Source of the DNA: MWCM01 sp964558315
GTDB taxonomy: Bacteria; Patescibacteriota; UBA1384; XYA2-FULL-43-10
NCBI GenBank assembly: GCA_964558315.1
Contig: CAZLCL010000001.1
Span: forward strand, 1 to 64,000
Reading direction: 5' to 3'
Length of the DNA stretch: 64,000 nt
Position numbers and translations under genes: made by a program. Positions 41,497-50,643 of the stretch are shown here, in pieces. Position 1 is the stretch's first letter; each line of letters opens with the position of its first letter. The notes under the pieces are model-generated. The model saw only the letters and a program-made list of their open reading frames with translations. It searched no databases and was not told where the DNA came from.

Positions 41497-41730
41497 TTAC
41501 TTTAAATCAATAAAATATCCAACGTCTTTTCTATAAATTTTTGCGAGCTCCCTAAGCTGGATAACATCAATCCTCCTTTGACCAGATTCAATTTTTGAAA
41601 CATGGGATTGTGTTTTTTTAAGCATCTTAGCCACCTGATTCTGATCGAGACCAATCTCAAGACGGGCACGTTTTAACCTTTCTACTATCATTTTATGTTC
41701 TTTATTAAATATTGATTTGTTTGGTTGCAT
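41497..41730 (-). CDS. XRE-family regulator, C-protein-like (77 aa)
   Basis: A single HTH: LKRARLEIGLDQNQVAKMLK, KTQSHVSKIESGQRRIDVIQ, then LRELAKIYRKDVGYFIDL. Size and context match controller proteins of type II restriction-modification systems. It lies 29 nt upstream of the HNH gene on the same strand, so the two are probably one operon. Confidence 0.82.
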   Translation of the reverse strand: MQPNKSIFNKEHKMIVERLKRARLEIGLDQNQVAKMLKKTQSHVSKIESGQRRIDVIQLRELAKIYRKDVGYFIDLK

Positions 41731-41835
41731 ATTTTTATGCTATAGCACATAATGTAATAGTACAAATAGGAATATATTAAACACGAAAAAAGGTTGAATC
41801 AACTGATTAAATTTTATTAATTGAATCGAGATAAT

Positions 41836-42015
41836 ATGAAAAAATATGATATAAAAGCTAAATTTATCACAATAGTTGAATTCCCAATTATTGAAGCAGA
41901 AAACAAGAAAGACGCCATTGAAAAGGCCGAACTATTATTATTAACAGATAAGAATCTTGAGGAATCACAAGATAACATTCCATCTTGGGAAGCAATAGAA
42001 CTGATAGATGATTAA
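41836..42015 (+). CDS. DpnD/PcfM-like small protein (59 aa)
   Basis: A one-domain protein with the pattern YDIKAKFITIVEFPIIEAEN followed by KKDAIEKAELL, which resembles the DpnD/PcfM family (function unknown, found with restriction-modification and mobile genes). I prefer ATG 41836 to the TTG at 41821. The stop overlaps the next ATG by one base (TAATG), so translation is coupled. Confidence 0.55.
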   Translation: MKKYDIKAKFITIVEFPIIEAENKKDAIEKAELLLLTDKNLEESQDNIPSWEAIELIDD

Positions 42016-42395
42016 TGATCAACTCTGAATTACAGATTGATCGTAGCCGCCCGATAGCAAAGTATTTAAATGGATATAATTTTGAATACACTCAAGTTAA
42101 ATACCCTCTTTTGATTTACAAATTCAATGGATATGAAATAGTCACCGAAATAAAAATTACCGAAAAGCAATATGCGGTCGGCACTCAGCCAATGTTATAT
42201 TTATGTTTTTCGATTACAGAATTAAAAGCCAGAACTAACTTAGTCGGACGAACTGCTGAAATGAAAGAAATAGCTCATTTTGAAATTACAGAAAGTAATA
42301 TTAAGGTATTTTTGGAGATGTTAAAAATGTTTGGCACTCTATCCGATAGTCACAGATATGATATTTTACAGATTATAGATACTATACTAGCGTAA
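42015..42395 (+). CDS. Hypothetical protein (126 aa)
   Basis: I do not recognise this protein. It is mixed alpha/beta and soluble, with strands YPLLIYKFNGYEIVTEIKIT and a C-terminal helix FLEMLKMFGTLSDSHRYDIL. It is coupled to the preceding small gene and ends at a terminator. Together with the HNH/XRE/methylase group it forms a 2-kb insertion between the exporter and fusA. Confidence 0.55.
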   Translation: MINSELQIDRSRPIAKYLNGYNFEYTQVKYPLLIYKFNGYEIVTEIKITEKQYAVGTQPMLYLCFSITELKARTNLVGRTAEMKEIAHFEITESNIKVFLEMLKMFGTLSDSHRYDILQIIDTILA

Positions 42396-42398
42396 TCT

Positions 42399-42421
42399 TA
42401 ACTCCTAATAAGGAGTTTTTG
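42399..42421 (+). terminator. Intrinsic terminator
   Basis: AACTCC (42400-42405) pairs with GGAGTT (42412-42417) and a T run follows. Confidence 0.75.
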
Positions 42422-42731
42422 ATTTGGGGCATTCACTCCCAGCTGCTCCGCCCTAACTCCAAGACTAAAAATTAATTTTACTCTTATTATTAAAAAGTGT
42501 CCGACTTTCGTCAAAAAAAGCATACTTACATGACCCTCAATATCGAGTAAATTCTGTATTGAAATATTGTTTGACACTTTAGCGATTAATGTGTTATTAT
42601 TGAGCTTGATCAGGGGGGTATTTTTTATTGAAAAATTAAGTAGATATTCATACATGGATCTATCGCGCAGATAGAAGCGGATTCTAAAAATCTGTAAATA
42701 AGTTCCGTGTAAGAACTATCTTGGAGTATTT
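42422..42731 (+). promoter_or_regulatory. fusA promoter and leader region
   Basis: No gene is supported here. TTGACA (42571-42576) and TATTAT (42595-42600) with an 18-bp spacer form a promoter, leaving a leader of about 125 nt to the fusA ATG. GATCTATCGCGCAGATAG-like complementarity near 42657-42674 may fold. The RBS is TTGGAG. Confidence 0.7.
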
Positions 42732-44639
42732 ATGGCACGCGATTACGAATTGGAAAAAGTCAGAAATTTTGGCACCATTGCCCATATTGATGCTGGCAAA
42801 ACTACTGTAACAGAAGGTATTTTATATACTACAGGAAGAACTCATAAAATTGGTGAGGTTCATGAAGGTGAAGCCACTATGGACTGGATGGAGCAGGAAA
42901 GAGAGCGAGGCATTACAATCACGAGCGCCGCTACCACTGCTTTTTGGAAGAATCATCGCATCAATATTATTGACACTCCCGGTCACGTTGATTTTACAGT
43001 AGAGGTAGAGCGTTCACTGAGAGTTTTGGATGGCGCGGTGGTGATTTTTGATGGCAAAATGGGAGTAGAACCACAAAGTGAAACCGTTTGGCGACAAGCA
43101 GATAAATATCATGTGCCAAGAATGTGCTTTATTAATAAAATTAATCAAACCGGTGGAGATTTTTATCGTTCTTTGGAATCTATAAGAGAGAGATTAAATC
43201 TTAACGCTTACCCTATCCAGATTCCAATTGGTTTTGAACAGGCCATAAACGGTGTGATTGACCTTGTATCTATGAAAGCCTATAGCTACAAAGAGTATAC
43301 TGATAAGGAGTTAACAGAGGGCGAAATTCCTGCCGATCATCTAGAAAAAGCCAATCAGTATCGTCAGGAGCTTATCGAGAAAGTTGTTGAATATGATGAC
43401 GCCATGATGGAGAAGTATCTGGGTGGTGACGAGATAACTATAAACGAGTTAAAGAATCTGATAAGAAAAGCAACCTTAAGCGGTGGTTTTTATCCTATCT
43501 TGGGTGGCGATGGTCGTGGGGTAATTGTAACGTCATTATTGGATGCAATTGTTGATTACCTGCCATCACCGCTAGATATTTTGCCAGCTAAGGCAACCGA
43601 TGCCAAGACTGGTGAAGAGATAGAGATAAAGGCCAGCGACAACGAGCCTTTAGCCGCTTTGGCTTTTAAGGTTGCGGCAGATCCTTTTGTCGGCAAGTTA
43701 ATCTTTTTTAGGGTATATCGCGGAATTTTGAATAAAGGTTCATATATAATAAATACTAACTCGGGCAAAAAAGAGCGCATAGGCCGAATTGTTCGGCTTC
43801 ATGCTAACCACAGGGAAGAAGTTGACGCAGTTTACGCGGGTGAAATTGCGGCCGCTGTCGGTTTGTCCGGCACAACCACTGGTGATACTCTTTGNNNNNN
43901 NNNNNNNNNNNNNNNNNNNNNNNNNNNNNNNNNNNNNNNNNNNNNNNNNNNNNNNNNNNNNNNNNNNNNNNNNNNNNNNNNNNNNNNNNNNNNNCAGGTT
44001 GCTTACAGAGAGACTTGCCGCAAAGAGGTGGAGTCAGAAGGCAAATATATTCGTCAGACTGGTGGTCGCGGTCAATATGGTCATGTTGTTATCAAGCTTA
44101 TGCCGCAAGAGGCCGGTAAGGGATATGAGTTCATCAACAAAATTGTTGGCGGGACAATACCAAAAGAGTTTATCAATCCTGTTAATGCGGGCATAGAAGA
44201 AGCTATGCAAAGAGGTGTTTTTGCCGGCTATCCGATTGTTGATGTAGCAGTAGAGCTCTTTGACGGTAGCTTCCATGATGTTGATTCTAGCGAAATGGCT
44301 TTCAAGATTGCCGGATCTATGGCATTTCAAGATGGCTTTAAGCGTGCTGACCCAGTATTGCTCGAGCCTGTCATGAAGGTTGAAGTTACTACTCCCGAGG
44401 AATCAATGGGTGATGTAATGGGCGATTTGAACTCTAAGAGAGGCCAGATACAAGAAATGACTGATCGAGGTAATGCTAAAGTAGTTAGAGCTATTGTGCC
44501 TTTGGCAGAGATGTTTGGCTATGCCACAAGTTTACGATCAATGACGCAAGGCAGGGCATCATACTCCATGGAGTTTGAGCATTATGCTGAGGTGCCTGCA
44601 CATATTGCTAGTAAGATTATTGAAGGAAGCTCAAAATAA
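42732..44639 (+). CDS. fusA: Elongation factor G, internal 100-N gap
   Basis: Translocation GTPase. G1 is AHIDAGKTT, the G2 region is RERGITITSAATT, G3 is DTPGHVDF, G4 is NKIN (the usual NKMD is altered to NKIN), and domains IV-V run to the end (GGRGQYGHV, SMTQGRASYSMEFEHY). One hundred N (43895-43994) lie between TTGDTL and QVAYRET. In E. coli EF-G about 89 residues separate these points, so roughly 265 nt are expected; the gap is a placeholder and the true gene is about 690 aa. Confidence 0.96.
   Translation: MARDYELEKVRNFGTIAHIDAGKTTVTEGILYTTGRTHKIGEVHEGEATMDWMEQERERGITITSAATTAFWKNHRINIIDTPGHVDFTVEVERSLRVLDGAVVIFDGKMGVEPQSETVWRQADKYHVPRMCFINKINQTGGDFYRSLESIRERLNLNAYPIQIPIGFEQAINGVIDLVSMKAYSYKEYTDKELTEGEIPADHLEKANQYRQELIEKVVEYDDAMMEKYLGGDEITINELKNLIRKATLSGGFYPILGGDGRGVIVTSLLDAIVDYLPSPLDILPAKATDAKTGEEIEIKASDNEPLAALAFKVAADPFVGKLIFFRVYRGILNKGSYIINTNSGKKERIGRIVRLHANHREEVDAVYAGEIAAAVGLSGTTTGDTLXXXXXXXXXXXXXXXXXXXXXXXXXXXXXXXXXXQVAYRETCRKEVESEGKYIRQTGGRGQYGHVVIKLMPQEAGKGYEFINKIVGGTIPKEFINPVNAGIEEAMQRGVFAGYPIVDVAVELFDGSFHDVDSSEMAFKIAGSMAFQDGFKRADPVLLEPVMKVEVTTPEESMGDVMGDLNSKRGQIQEMTDRGNAKVVRAIVPLAEMFGYATSLRSMTQGRASYSMEFEHYAEVPAHIASKIIEGSSK
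43895..43994. other. Assembly gap (100 N) in fusA
   Basis: Exactly 100 undetermined bases. Comparison with EF-G suggests about 265 nt are really missing. Confidence 0.97.
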
Positions 44640-44756
44640 AATATTAATTCATCAACCTAAAAGCTTGCATTATATAGATAAATATTGTAAAATAGATGCA
44701 AGCGAATTGTCGCTAAATTTTAAATTGAAAATATTACTAATTTTAAAGGAGACTAG

Positions 44757-45935
44757 ATGGCTGCAGAAAAATTTGAAAGAACAAAACCGCATGTCAACGT
44801 TGGCACAATCGGCCACGTAGATCACGGAAAAACAACTTTAACAGCCGCTATAACCCATGTATTGTCAAAAAAGGGTATGGCTGAAGAGAAAAAATTTGAA
44901 GACATTGACAATGCTCCAGAAGAGAGAGAAAGAGGCATTACTATTGCCACATCCCACCAAGAGTATGAGTCAGAGAAAAGACACTACGCTCATGTTGATT
45001 GTCCCGGACACGCTGATTATGTAAAAAACATGATTACTGGTGCGGCTCAAATGGATGGCGCAATCTTAGTTGTTTCAGCCGCTGATGGTCCAATGCCACA
45101 AACTAGAGAACATATTCTTTTAGCAAATCAGGTTGGAGTGCCTAATGTTGTTGTTTTCATGAATAAGATTGATATGGTAGATGATCCAGAGATTATTGAT
45201 CTTGTTGAAATGGAGATTAGGGAATTACTAACAAAATACGAATTCGACGGTGACAATGCAAAAATCATTCGAGGATCAGCACTAAAAGCATTAGAAGATG
45301 ACGCAGATGCCACAAAGGCCATCGAAGATTTAGTTGCCGCTTTAGATGAAGCAATTCCTGAACCAAAAAGAGAAATTGAAAAAACCTTTTTAATGTCCAT
45401 TGAAGATGTTTTTTCTATTAAAGGTAGAGGCACTGTAGTCACCGGCAGAATTGATCAAGGAATTGTTAAAGTAAATGATGAAGTTGAAATAGTTGGTATT
45501 AGGCCGACAAAAAAGACTGTAGTAACCGGTGTTGAAATGTTTAAAAAACTTTTGGATCAAGGCCAGGCTGGAGACAATGTCGGAGTTCTTTTAAGAGGCA
45601 TCGAGCGAGATGATGTTGAACGCGGGCAGGTTTTGGCTAAACCCGGAAGTATTACCCCACACACCGAATTTGAAGCTGAAATTTATGTTCTTACCAAAGA
45701 TGAAGGTGGCAGACACTCGCCATTTTTACCTGGTTATAAACCTCAATTTTACTTTAGAACAACTGATGTAACAGGTGAAGTGAAATTCGACAAAGAGATG
45801 GCTATGCCTGGTGATACTTTAAATGTAAGCGTAAAATTAATATCTCCAATTGCCATGGACGCAGGTCTGAAGTTTGCGATCAGAGAAGGCGGCAAAACCG
45901 TGGGCGCTGGAGTTGTTACCAAAATAATTAAATAA
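44757..45935 (+). CDS. tuf: Elongation factor Tu (392 aa)
   Basis: Aminoacyl-tRNA carrier GTPase. GHVDHGKTTLTAA (G1), RERGITIATSHQEY (G2), DCPGHADYVKNMITGAAQMD (G3), NKIDMVDD (G4) and GSALKAL (G5) are all present. Domains II-III end in KTVGAGVVTKIIK. RBS AAAGGAG. It follows fusA by 117 nt and precedes the S10 cluster directly. Confidence 0.98.
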   Translation: MAAEKFERTKPHVNVGTIGHVDHGKTTLTAAITHVLSKKGMAEEKKFEDIDNAPEERERGITIATSHQEYESEKRHYAHVDCPGHADYVKNMITGAAQMDGAILVVSAADGPMPQTREHILLANQVGVPNVVVFMNKIDMVDDPEIIDLVEMEIRELLTKYEFDGDNAKIIRGSALKALEDDADATKAIEDLVAALDEAIPEPKREIEKTFLMSIEDVFSIKGRGTVVTGRIDQGIVKVNDEVEIVGIRPTKKTVVTGVEMFKKLLDQGQAGDNVGVLLRGIERDDVERGQVLAKPGSITPHTEFEAEIYVLTKDEGGRHSPFLPGYKPQFYFRTTDVTGEVKFDKEMAMPGDTLNVSVKLISPIAMDAGLKFAIREGGKTVGAGVVTKIIK

Positions 45936-45946
45936 CGAAGGTAAAA

Positions 45947-46270
45947 ATGCCGGCAACCAAGGAGATTAAACAAAAAATCAGAATTAAACTAAGAGCTTAC
46001 GACCATCGTATCATTGATAAATCCTCTAAACAGATTATCGAAACTGTTCAAAGATCTGGGGCAGATATCAATGGTCCGGTGCCGTTACCGGTGGAAATTG
46101 GGAAAGTTACAGTTATTAAATCTCCACATGTCCACAAAGATAGTCGTGAGCAGTTTGAGATGCGAGTTCATAAAAGATTAATTGATGTTATCAATCCAAC
46201 AGCTAAAACTATTGATAATCTAATGGGCTTAGATTTACCAGCCGGCGTTGACATTGAGATAAAAATGTAG
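45947..46270 (+). CDS. rpsJ: 30S ribosomal protein S10 (107 aa)
   Basis: uS10, also NusE in antitermination. KIRIKLRAYDHRIIDKSSKQ, PVPLPVEIGKVTVIKSPHVH and DSREQFEMRVHKRLIDVINP match throughout. It lies 11 nt after tuf. A 205-nt structured gap separates it from rplC, whereas the two are normally adjacent. Confidence 0.98.
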   Translation: MPATKEIKQKIRIKLRAYDHRIIDKSSKQIIETVQRSGADINGPVPLPVEIGKVTVIKSPHVHKDSREQFEMRVHKRLIDVINPTAKTIDNLMGLDLPAGVDIEIKM

Positions 46271-46475
46271 TAAGCTAGTTTTTAGCTTAACAGCCTCTAG
46301 GTTCAATTAAATTCTAGGGGTTGTAAGCTTAAAATAAGCTGGCCATGGATAACATCCCGACAAATCGGGAAGGTTCCTAGGCCGATTGTTGTTTAATTAT
46401 GCATATTATTAATCAGCAATATATGAAGCGAAAAATACAATATTACAAAAGACATAACTAAAACAATTATAAGAA
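46271..46475 (+). promoter_or_regulatory. Structured leader between rpsJ and rplC
   Basis: This gap contains AAGCTA...TAGCTT, CCTCTAG...CTAGGGG, TCCCGA...TCGGGA and a possible long-range pair between GCCTCTAGG (near 46291) and CCTAGGC (46376-46382). It looks like a ribosomal-protein leader RNA, perhaps the binding site for autogenous control by L4 or L3. No known leader class was recognised. Confidence 0.45.
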
Positions 46476-47048
46476 ATGAACTTTGCAATAACAAAAAAAA
46501 TTGGAATGACAAGAATCTTTAATGAGGATGGCAAAAATATTGCTATAACTTTACTTGAATGTTGCAAAGGAGTTATTTCTAGAATAAAAACAAAAGATTC
46601 CAAAGATGGTTACTCAGCTGTGGTTGTAAAAATCGAATCTACTAAAAAAAATAAACCAGCACAAATATTTGAATTTCGAGTTTCAGACACTTCAAAATAT
46701 AAAGTCGGCCAAGAGATAGATTTATCATCATTTTCAGAAAATAGCGTTGTAAGTGTTTCAGCCAAAACAAAAGGCAAAGGGTTTGCTGGAACTATAAAAA
46801 GACACGGTTTTCACAGGGGTCCAGTCACTCATGGCTCACACAACATTCGCAAACCGGGCTCTATCGGTGGAGGTTATCCACAAAGAGTCGTGCTGGGGCG
46901 TAAGATGCCTGGCAGAATGGGTAATAGGAACACTACTAGCAAAAATTTAAAAATTGTAAATGTTGATACGAAAAATAACATTATTTCAATTGCCGGCTCA
47001 ATTCCAGGCCCCAAAAAAGGTATTGTTAAAATTTGCACAGAGAAATAA
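46476..47048 (+). CDS. rplC: 50S ribosomal protein L3 (190 aa)
   Basis: uL3. FAITKKIGMTRIFNEDGKNI opens it, and the extended loop GTIKRHGFHRGPVTHGSHNI reaches the peptidyl transferase centre. It is somewhat shorter than in E. coli (209). It lies directly against rplD, whose ATG follows the stop. No strong RBS is seen. Confidence 0.96.
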   Translation: MNFAITKKIGMTRIFNEDGKNIAITLLECCKGVISRIKTKDSKDGYSAVVVKIESTKKNKPAQIFEFRVSDTSKYKVGQEIDLSSFSENSVVSVSAKTKGKGFAGTIKRHGFHRGPVTHGSHNIRKPGSIGGGYPQRVVLGRKMPGRMGNRNTTSKNLKIVNVDTKNNIISIAGSIPGPKKGIVKICTEK

Positions 47049-47699
47049 ATGAAGATAAATATTTTATCAAAAGATAATAGTAGCAAAAAAACTCTTGATT
47101 TGCCTCAAGATGTTGTAAAAGCGGTAAACCACAGAGTAGTTAGCGAGTATATTAATCATGTCAGAAATGTTGAAAGATCTGCTATTGCCAACACAAAAGA
47201 CCGAAGCGAAGTCTCAGGAGGAGGCAAAAAACCTTGGAAACAAAAGGGGACTGGGCGCGCCCGACACGGTTCAAACAGGTCACCGCTGTGGGTAGGGGGA
47301 GGCGTAACATTCGGCCCATCCAGTTGCAGAAACTTTAAAAGCAATCATCCAAAAAGTTTTAAAAAATATGCCAGAAACGCAGTTTTGAATTATTTGGCTG
47401 TAAATGGCAAGTTAGCTGTAATTTCGGAAGATCTTTCTACTATCAAAAAAACAAAAGATGCCGACAGGGTGTTGTCTGAATACAAGCTAGAAGGCAAAAT
47501 GGTATTAATTGTTTCAGAAAAAGAGCTTGCAGACACAATATCCTTTCGAAATTTATCATATATGCACATTGTTACAAAAAACTGTCAGAATATTATTGAT
47601 ATGATTTCATCGGATATTGTTTTATTCACTACCGAAGGATATAAAGATTATTTTAGTAAAAGTGATTTTACGAAAGAGAAAATTGAAACAGATAATTAA
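47049..47699 (+). CDS. rplD: 50S ribosomal protein L4 (216 aa)
   Basis: uL4. The long tunnel loop is visible as RSEVSGGGKKPWKQKGTGRA, then RHGSNRSPLWVGGGVTFGP. L4 represses the S10 operon in E. coli and could act on the leader before rplC here. It overlaps rplW by 17 nt. Confidence 0.96.
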   Translation: MKINILSKDNSSKKTLDLPQDVVKAVNHRVVSEYINHVRNVERSAIANTKDRSEVSGGGKKPWKQKGTGRARHGSNRSPLWVGGGVTFGPSSCRNFKSNHPKSFKKYARNAVLNYLAVNGKLAVISEDLSTIKKTKDADRVLSEYKLEGKMVLIVSEKELADTISFRNLSYMHIVTKNCQNIIDMISSDIVLFTTEGYKDYFSKSDFTKEKIETDN

Positions 47700-48021
47700 A
47701 AAACCATTAATATCAGAGAAAAGCTTTACTGAAAGCTCAAACGGTAAATTTATTTTTAGTGTTGATAAAAACATCAGTAAAATTGATGCGAAAAAATACA
47801 TAGAAGAAATTTTTAAAGTTAATGTTGTAAAAGTTAATTCGGTAAAAATTCAAGGAAAAGTCAAAAGGACAAAAAACGGTTTAGGAAAAAGAAGTGATAT
47901 CAAAAAAATGATATTTCAATTAAAGAAGAATCAAAAAATCGCGCTTTTTGAGGCAGAAAAAGAGGAAAAACCGCAAAAGGCCGATAAATCTGCAAAAAAA
48001 GCTTCAGATAATAAGAAGTAA
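47683..48021 (+). CDS. rplW: 50S ribosomal protein L23 (112 aa)
   Basis: uL23, the tunnel-exit docking site for chaperone and SRP. KQIIKKPLISEKSFTESSNG, then NVVKVNSVKIQGKVKRTKNG. I place the start at TTG 47683, where homologues begin, rather than at an ATG 66 nt upstream deep inside rplD. The C-terminal tail (EKEEKPQKADKSAKKASDNK) is a charged extension beyond the usual domain. Confidence 0.88.
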   Translation: MKQIIKKPLISEKSFTESSNGKFIFSVDKNISKIDAKKYIEEIFKVNVVKVNSVKIQGKVKRTKNGLGKRSDIKKMIFQLKKNQKIALFEAEKEEKPQKADKSAKKASDNKK

Positions 48022-48033
48022 TAATATATAATC

Positions 48034-48861
48034 ATGGCCATTGTTAAAACAAAACCCACAATCAACGCCTTAAGACAGCATACTGTCCTTGTTTTAGGCA
48101 CAAATAAAAAGAAACGTGAAAAATCATTATCATATGGTATCGTCAATAAAGCCGGTAGAAACAATAGAGGGGTAGTAACGGCAAAAAATCGTGGTGGTGG
48201 AGCAAGAAAAGTATATAGGGAAGTTGATTTTAAGAGAACTATATATTTGGGTATGAAGGCTACCGTGATAGCGATTGAATATGACCCCAACAGAACAGCA
48301 AATATTGCTCTTATTCGTTACGAAAATGGGCATAATAGCTATATTATTGCTCCAGAAAAACTTAAAATCGGATCAGAAGTAATATGTGATGAAAAAACAC
48401 CGGTAAAAGTCGGAAATCGCATGATGCTAAAAAATATTCCGCCCTCGACCGAAATATATAATATTGAGCTTAATTACATGCAGGGCGGGAAAATTGTTAA
48501 ATCAGCGGGTGGCAGAGCTATATTATTGGGCACAGACGAAAATTTTACCCAGATTAAATTACCTTCAGGCGAAGTTCGAAAAATTTCATCAGATTGTATG
48601 GCTGAAATTGGGGTTATCTCTAATGCAGATCATAATAAAGTTGTAATATCAAAAGCGGGTAGAAAAAGATTAATGGGCGTAAGGCCGCATGTTAGAGGAA
48701 AAGCAAAAAATCCTTGCGATCATCCACATGGTGGAGGCGAAGGAAATACTTCAATAGGTATGAAAAGACCGAAAACACCTTGGGGCATGCCCGCACTTGG
48801 ACATAAAACAAGAAAAGCAAAAAAACCGACTACAAAATTAATATTAAAGCGTAGGAAATAA
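48034..48861 (+). CDS. rplB: 50S ribosomal protein L2 (275 aa)
   Basis: uL2, needed for subunit joining and peptidyl transfer. NNRGVVTAKNRGGGARKVYR, GRAILLGTDENFTQIKLPSG and the C-terminal GKAKNPCDHPHGGGEGNTSI (with the essential histidine loop HPHGGG) are present. Full length. It overlaps rpsS by one base. Confidence 0.98.
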   Translation: MAIVKTKPTINALRQHTVLVLGTNKKKREKSLSYGIVNKAGRNNRGVVTAKNRGGGARKVYREVDFKRTIYLGMKATVIAIEYDPNRTANIALIRYENGHNSYIIAPEKLKIGSEVICDEKTPVKVGNRMMLKNIPPSTEIYNIELNYMQGGKIVKSAGGRAILLGTDENFTQIKLPSGEVRKISSDCMAEIGVISNADHNKVVISKAGRKRLMGVRPHVRGKAKNPCDHPHGGGEGNTSIGMKRPKTPWGMPALGHKTRKAKKPTTKLILKRRK

Positions 48862-49148
48862 TGTCTAGATCATTAAAAAAAGGTCCTTTTATAGACTATA
48901 GGCTGTTGAATAAAGTGACGAAAGCCAAAGATAGTGGCAGTAGAACCCCCATAAAGACTTGGTCAAGATCCTGCACAATAACACCGGAAATGGTTGGCGT
49001 TACCATAGCCGTCCATAATGGCAAGGAGCATATTCCCGTTTTTATTATCGAAGAGATGGTCGGGCATAAGCTTGGAGAGTTTTCAATCACAAGAAAATTT
49101 AAAGGTCATGGTGGAAAAATGGCTAAAGAGCAAGCCAGATCAAAATAA
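48861..49148 (+). CDS. rpsS: 30S ribosomal protein S19 (95 aa)
   Basis: uS19 of the 30S head. MSRSLKKGPFIDYRLLNKVT, RTPIKTWSRSCTITPEMVGV and FSITRKFKGHGGKMAKEQAR. Coupled to rplB by TAATG overlap. Confidence 0.98.
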   Translation: MSRSLKKGPFIDYRLLNKVTKAKDSGSRTPIKTWSRSCTITPEMVGVTIAVHNGKEHIPVFIIEEMVGHKLGEFSITRKFKGHGGKMAKEQARSK

Positions 49149-49172
49149 AGATAATTTTTAAGAATCAAATAT

Positions 49173-49559
49173 ATGGATATTACCGTAAAATTAAATAAAT
49201 ATCGAATGTCGCCCAAAAAAATCAGGCCGATTTTGCATGTTATAAAGGGAAAATCAGCTTTAAAGGCGGCTGAGCTGACCAAATTTGTCAATAAGGGTTG
49301 TGCCATTGATTTACACAAGTTGATCAAGAACGGCATATCCATAGCTCAAGACCGAGAAATGAATGTTGATAATTTAGTTATTAAAAATGCCCGTTGTGAC
49401 CAAGATCAAACTTTAAAAAGACACCGATTTGGATCAAGAGGAAGAGTTTATAAAATTAGAAAGAGATCATCAAATATTATTATGGTGGTTTCAGATAATC
49501 AAACAGAAAAACAGATTAAATCAATTGATAAAAAGAGTAATAAAAAGGTAACAGAATAG
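49173..49559 (+). CDS. rplV: 50S ribosomal protein L22 (128 aa)
   Basis: uL22, lining the exit tunnel. KLNKYRMSPKKIRPILHVIK, and the beta-hairpin NARCDQDQTLKRHRFGSRGR, where macrolide-resistance changes occur in other bacteria. It has a short lysine-rich tail. Confidence 0.96.
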   Translation: MDITVKLNKYRMSPKKIRPILHVIKGKSALKAAELTKFVNKGCAIDLHKLIKNGISIAQDREMNVDNLVIKNARCDQDQTLKRHRFGSRGRVYKIRKRSSNIIMVVSDNQTEKQIKSIDKKSNKKVTE

Positions 49560-49566
49560 GCAAAAT

Positions 49567-50220
49567 ATGGGATCAAAAGCCAGTCCACAAGCTTTAAGAA
49601 TAAAGATTAACCAGAGTTGGAAATCTCTTTGGTTCGGCAGAGGGAATTTCGGCAACAACTTAATCGAAGACATCAAATTGAGACGAAAACTTATTAAAGA
49701 TTTTAGAAACGCCTCAATTTCTGATGTGATTATTAATAGAAACGCTAATCAGATTGATGTAAATATTCATACAGCCAGACCCGGCGTGTTAATCGGTAGA
49801 GGTGGAACCGGAAGCGATAAAATTAAAAAAATTGTGGAATTAGCTACCGGCATGAAGGCAAAAATTAATATTATAGAAGTTAAATCGCCCGATACCGATG
49901 CCATGTATATAGCACAATCAATTGCTACACAAATCGAAAAACGTATTCCATTTAGAAGAGCCATAAAACAAGCTTTAGAAAAAGCCAAAGATTCGGGTGC
50001 AAAGGGAATAAAAATAGAGATATCGGGCAGATTAAACGGTGCAGAAATTGCACGCGGAGAAAAATTTGCCAATGGCACCGTTCCTCTTTCGACATTTGAT
50101 TCGGTAATTGATTATGCTTATGTTACCGCACTTACCACATATGGAATCATTGGTGTAAAAACATGGGTTTATAAGGGAAAAACGAGCGAATTAGCTGAAA
50201 ACAACAAATCAAGAAGATAG
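49567..50220 (+). CDS. rpsC: 30S ribosomal protein S3 (217 aa)
   Basis: uS3, part of the mRNA entry channel. KH motif RPGVLIGRGGTGSDKIKKIV, then IPFRRAIKQALEKAKDSGAK and GRLNGAEIARGEKF. It begins with GSKASPQALRIKINQSWKS, the usual N-terminus without long extension. Confidence 0.98.
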   Translation: MGSKASPQALRIKINQSWKSLWFGRGNFGNNLIEDIKLRRKLIKDFRNASISDVIINRNANQIDVNIHTARPGVLIGRGGTGSDKIKKIVELATGMKAKINIIEVKSPDTDAMYIAQSIATQIEKRIPFRRAIKQALEKAKDSGAKGIKIEISGRLNGAEIARGEKFANGTVPLSTFDSVIDYAYVTALTTYGIIGVKTWVYKGKTSELAENNKSRR

Positions 50221-50229
50221 GAGAAAAAG

Positions 50230-50640
50230 ATGTTGATGCCAAAAAAAATGAAATTCAGAAAGCAACAGCGCGGTAAAAGACGCGGCATGGCTTATCGTGG
50301 AAGCGAGATCACATTTGGCAAATATGCTTTAAAATCCCTCGAATGCGGCTGGATTTCTGCCAGACAGATTGAGGCCGGGCGACGTGCCATAACAAGATAT
50401 ATCAAGAGAGGCGGCGAAGTCTGGATCAGAGTCTTTCCTGACAAACCCGTTACAACGACATCAGCCGAAACTCCTATGGGCAGTGGCAAAGGTGCAGTTG
50501 ATCATTTTTCTGCGGTTATTAAACCCGGAAGAATTATTTACGAACTTGACGGAGTGCCTTTCGATATTGCCAAAGAGGCCTTAAGACTAGCTTCACATAA
50601 AATGTCCGTAAAAACGTCATTTGTTCATAAAGAGGAATAA
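50230..50640 (+). CDS. rplP: 50S ribosomal protein L16 (136 aa)
   Basis: uL16, near the A-site tRNA elbow. MPKKMKFRKQQRGKRRGMAY, GWISARQIEAGRRAITRYIK and PVTTTSAETPMGSGKGAVDH. AGGAG lies 6 nt before ATG 50230; ATG 50236 (MPKK) is the form seen in most homologues. Confidence 0.97.
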   Translation: MLMPKKMKFRKQQRGKRRGMAYRGSEITFGKYALKSLECGWISARQIEAGRRAITRYIKRGGEVWIRVFPDKPVTTTSAETPMGSGKGAVDHFSAVIKPGRIIYELDGVPFDIAKEALRLASHKMSVKTSFVHKEE

Positions 50641-50643
50641 TTT

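Noticed and set aside
42398..42655. 85-aa minus-strand frame before fusA
   Set aside because: It overlaps the fusA promoter and a terminator and has no RBS or recognisable domain.
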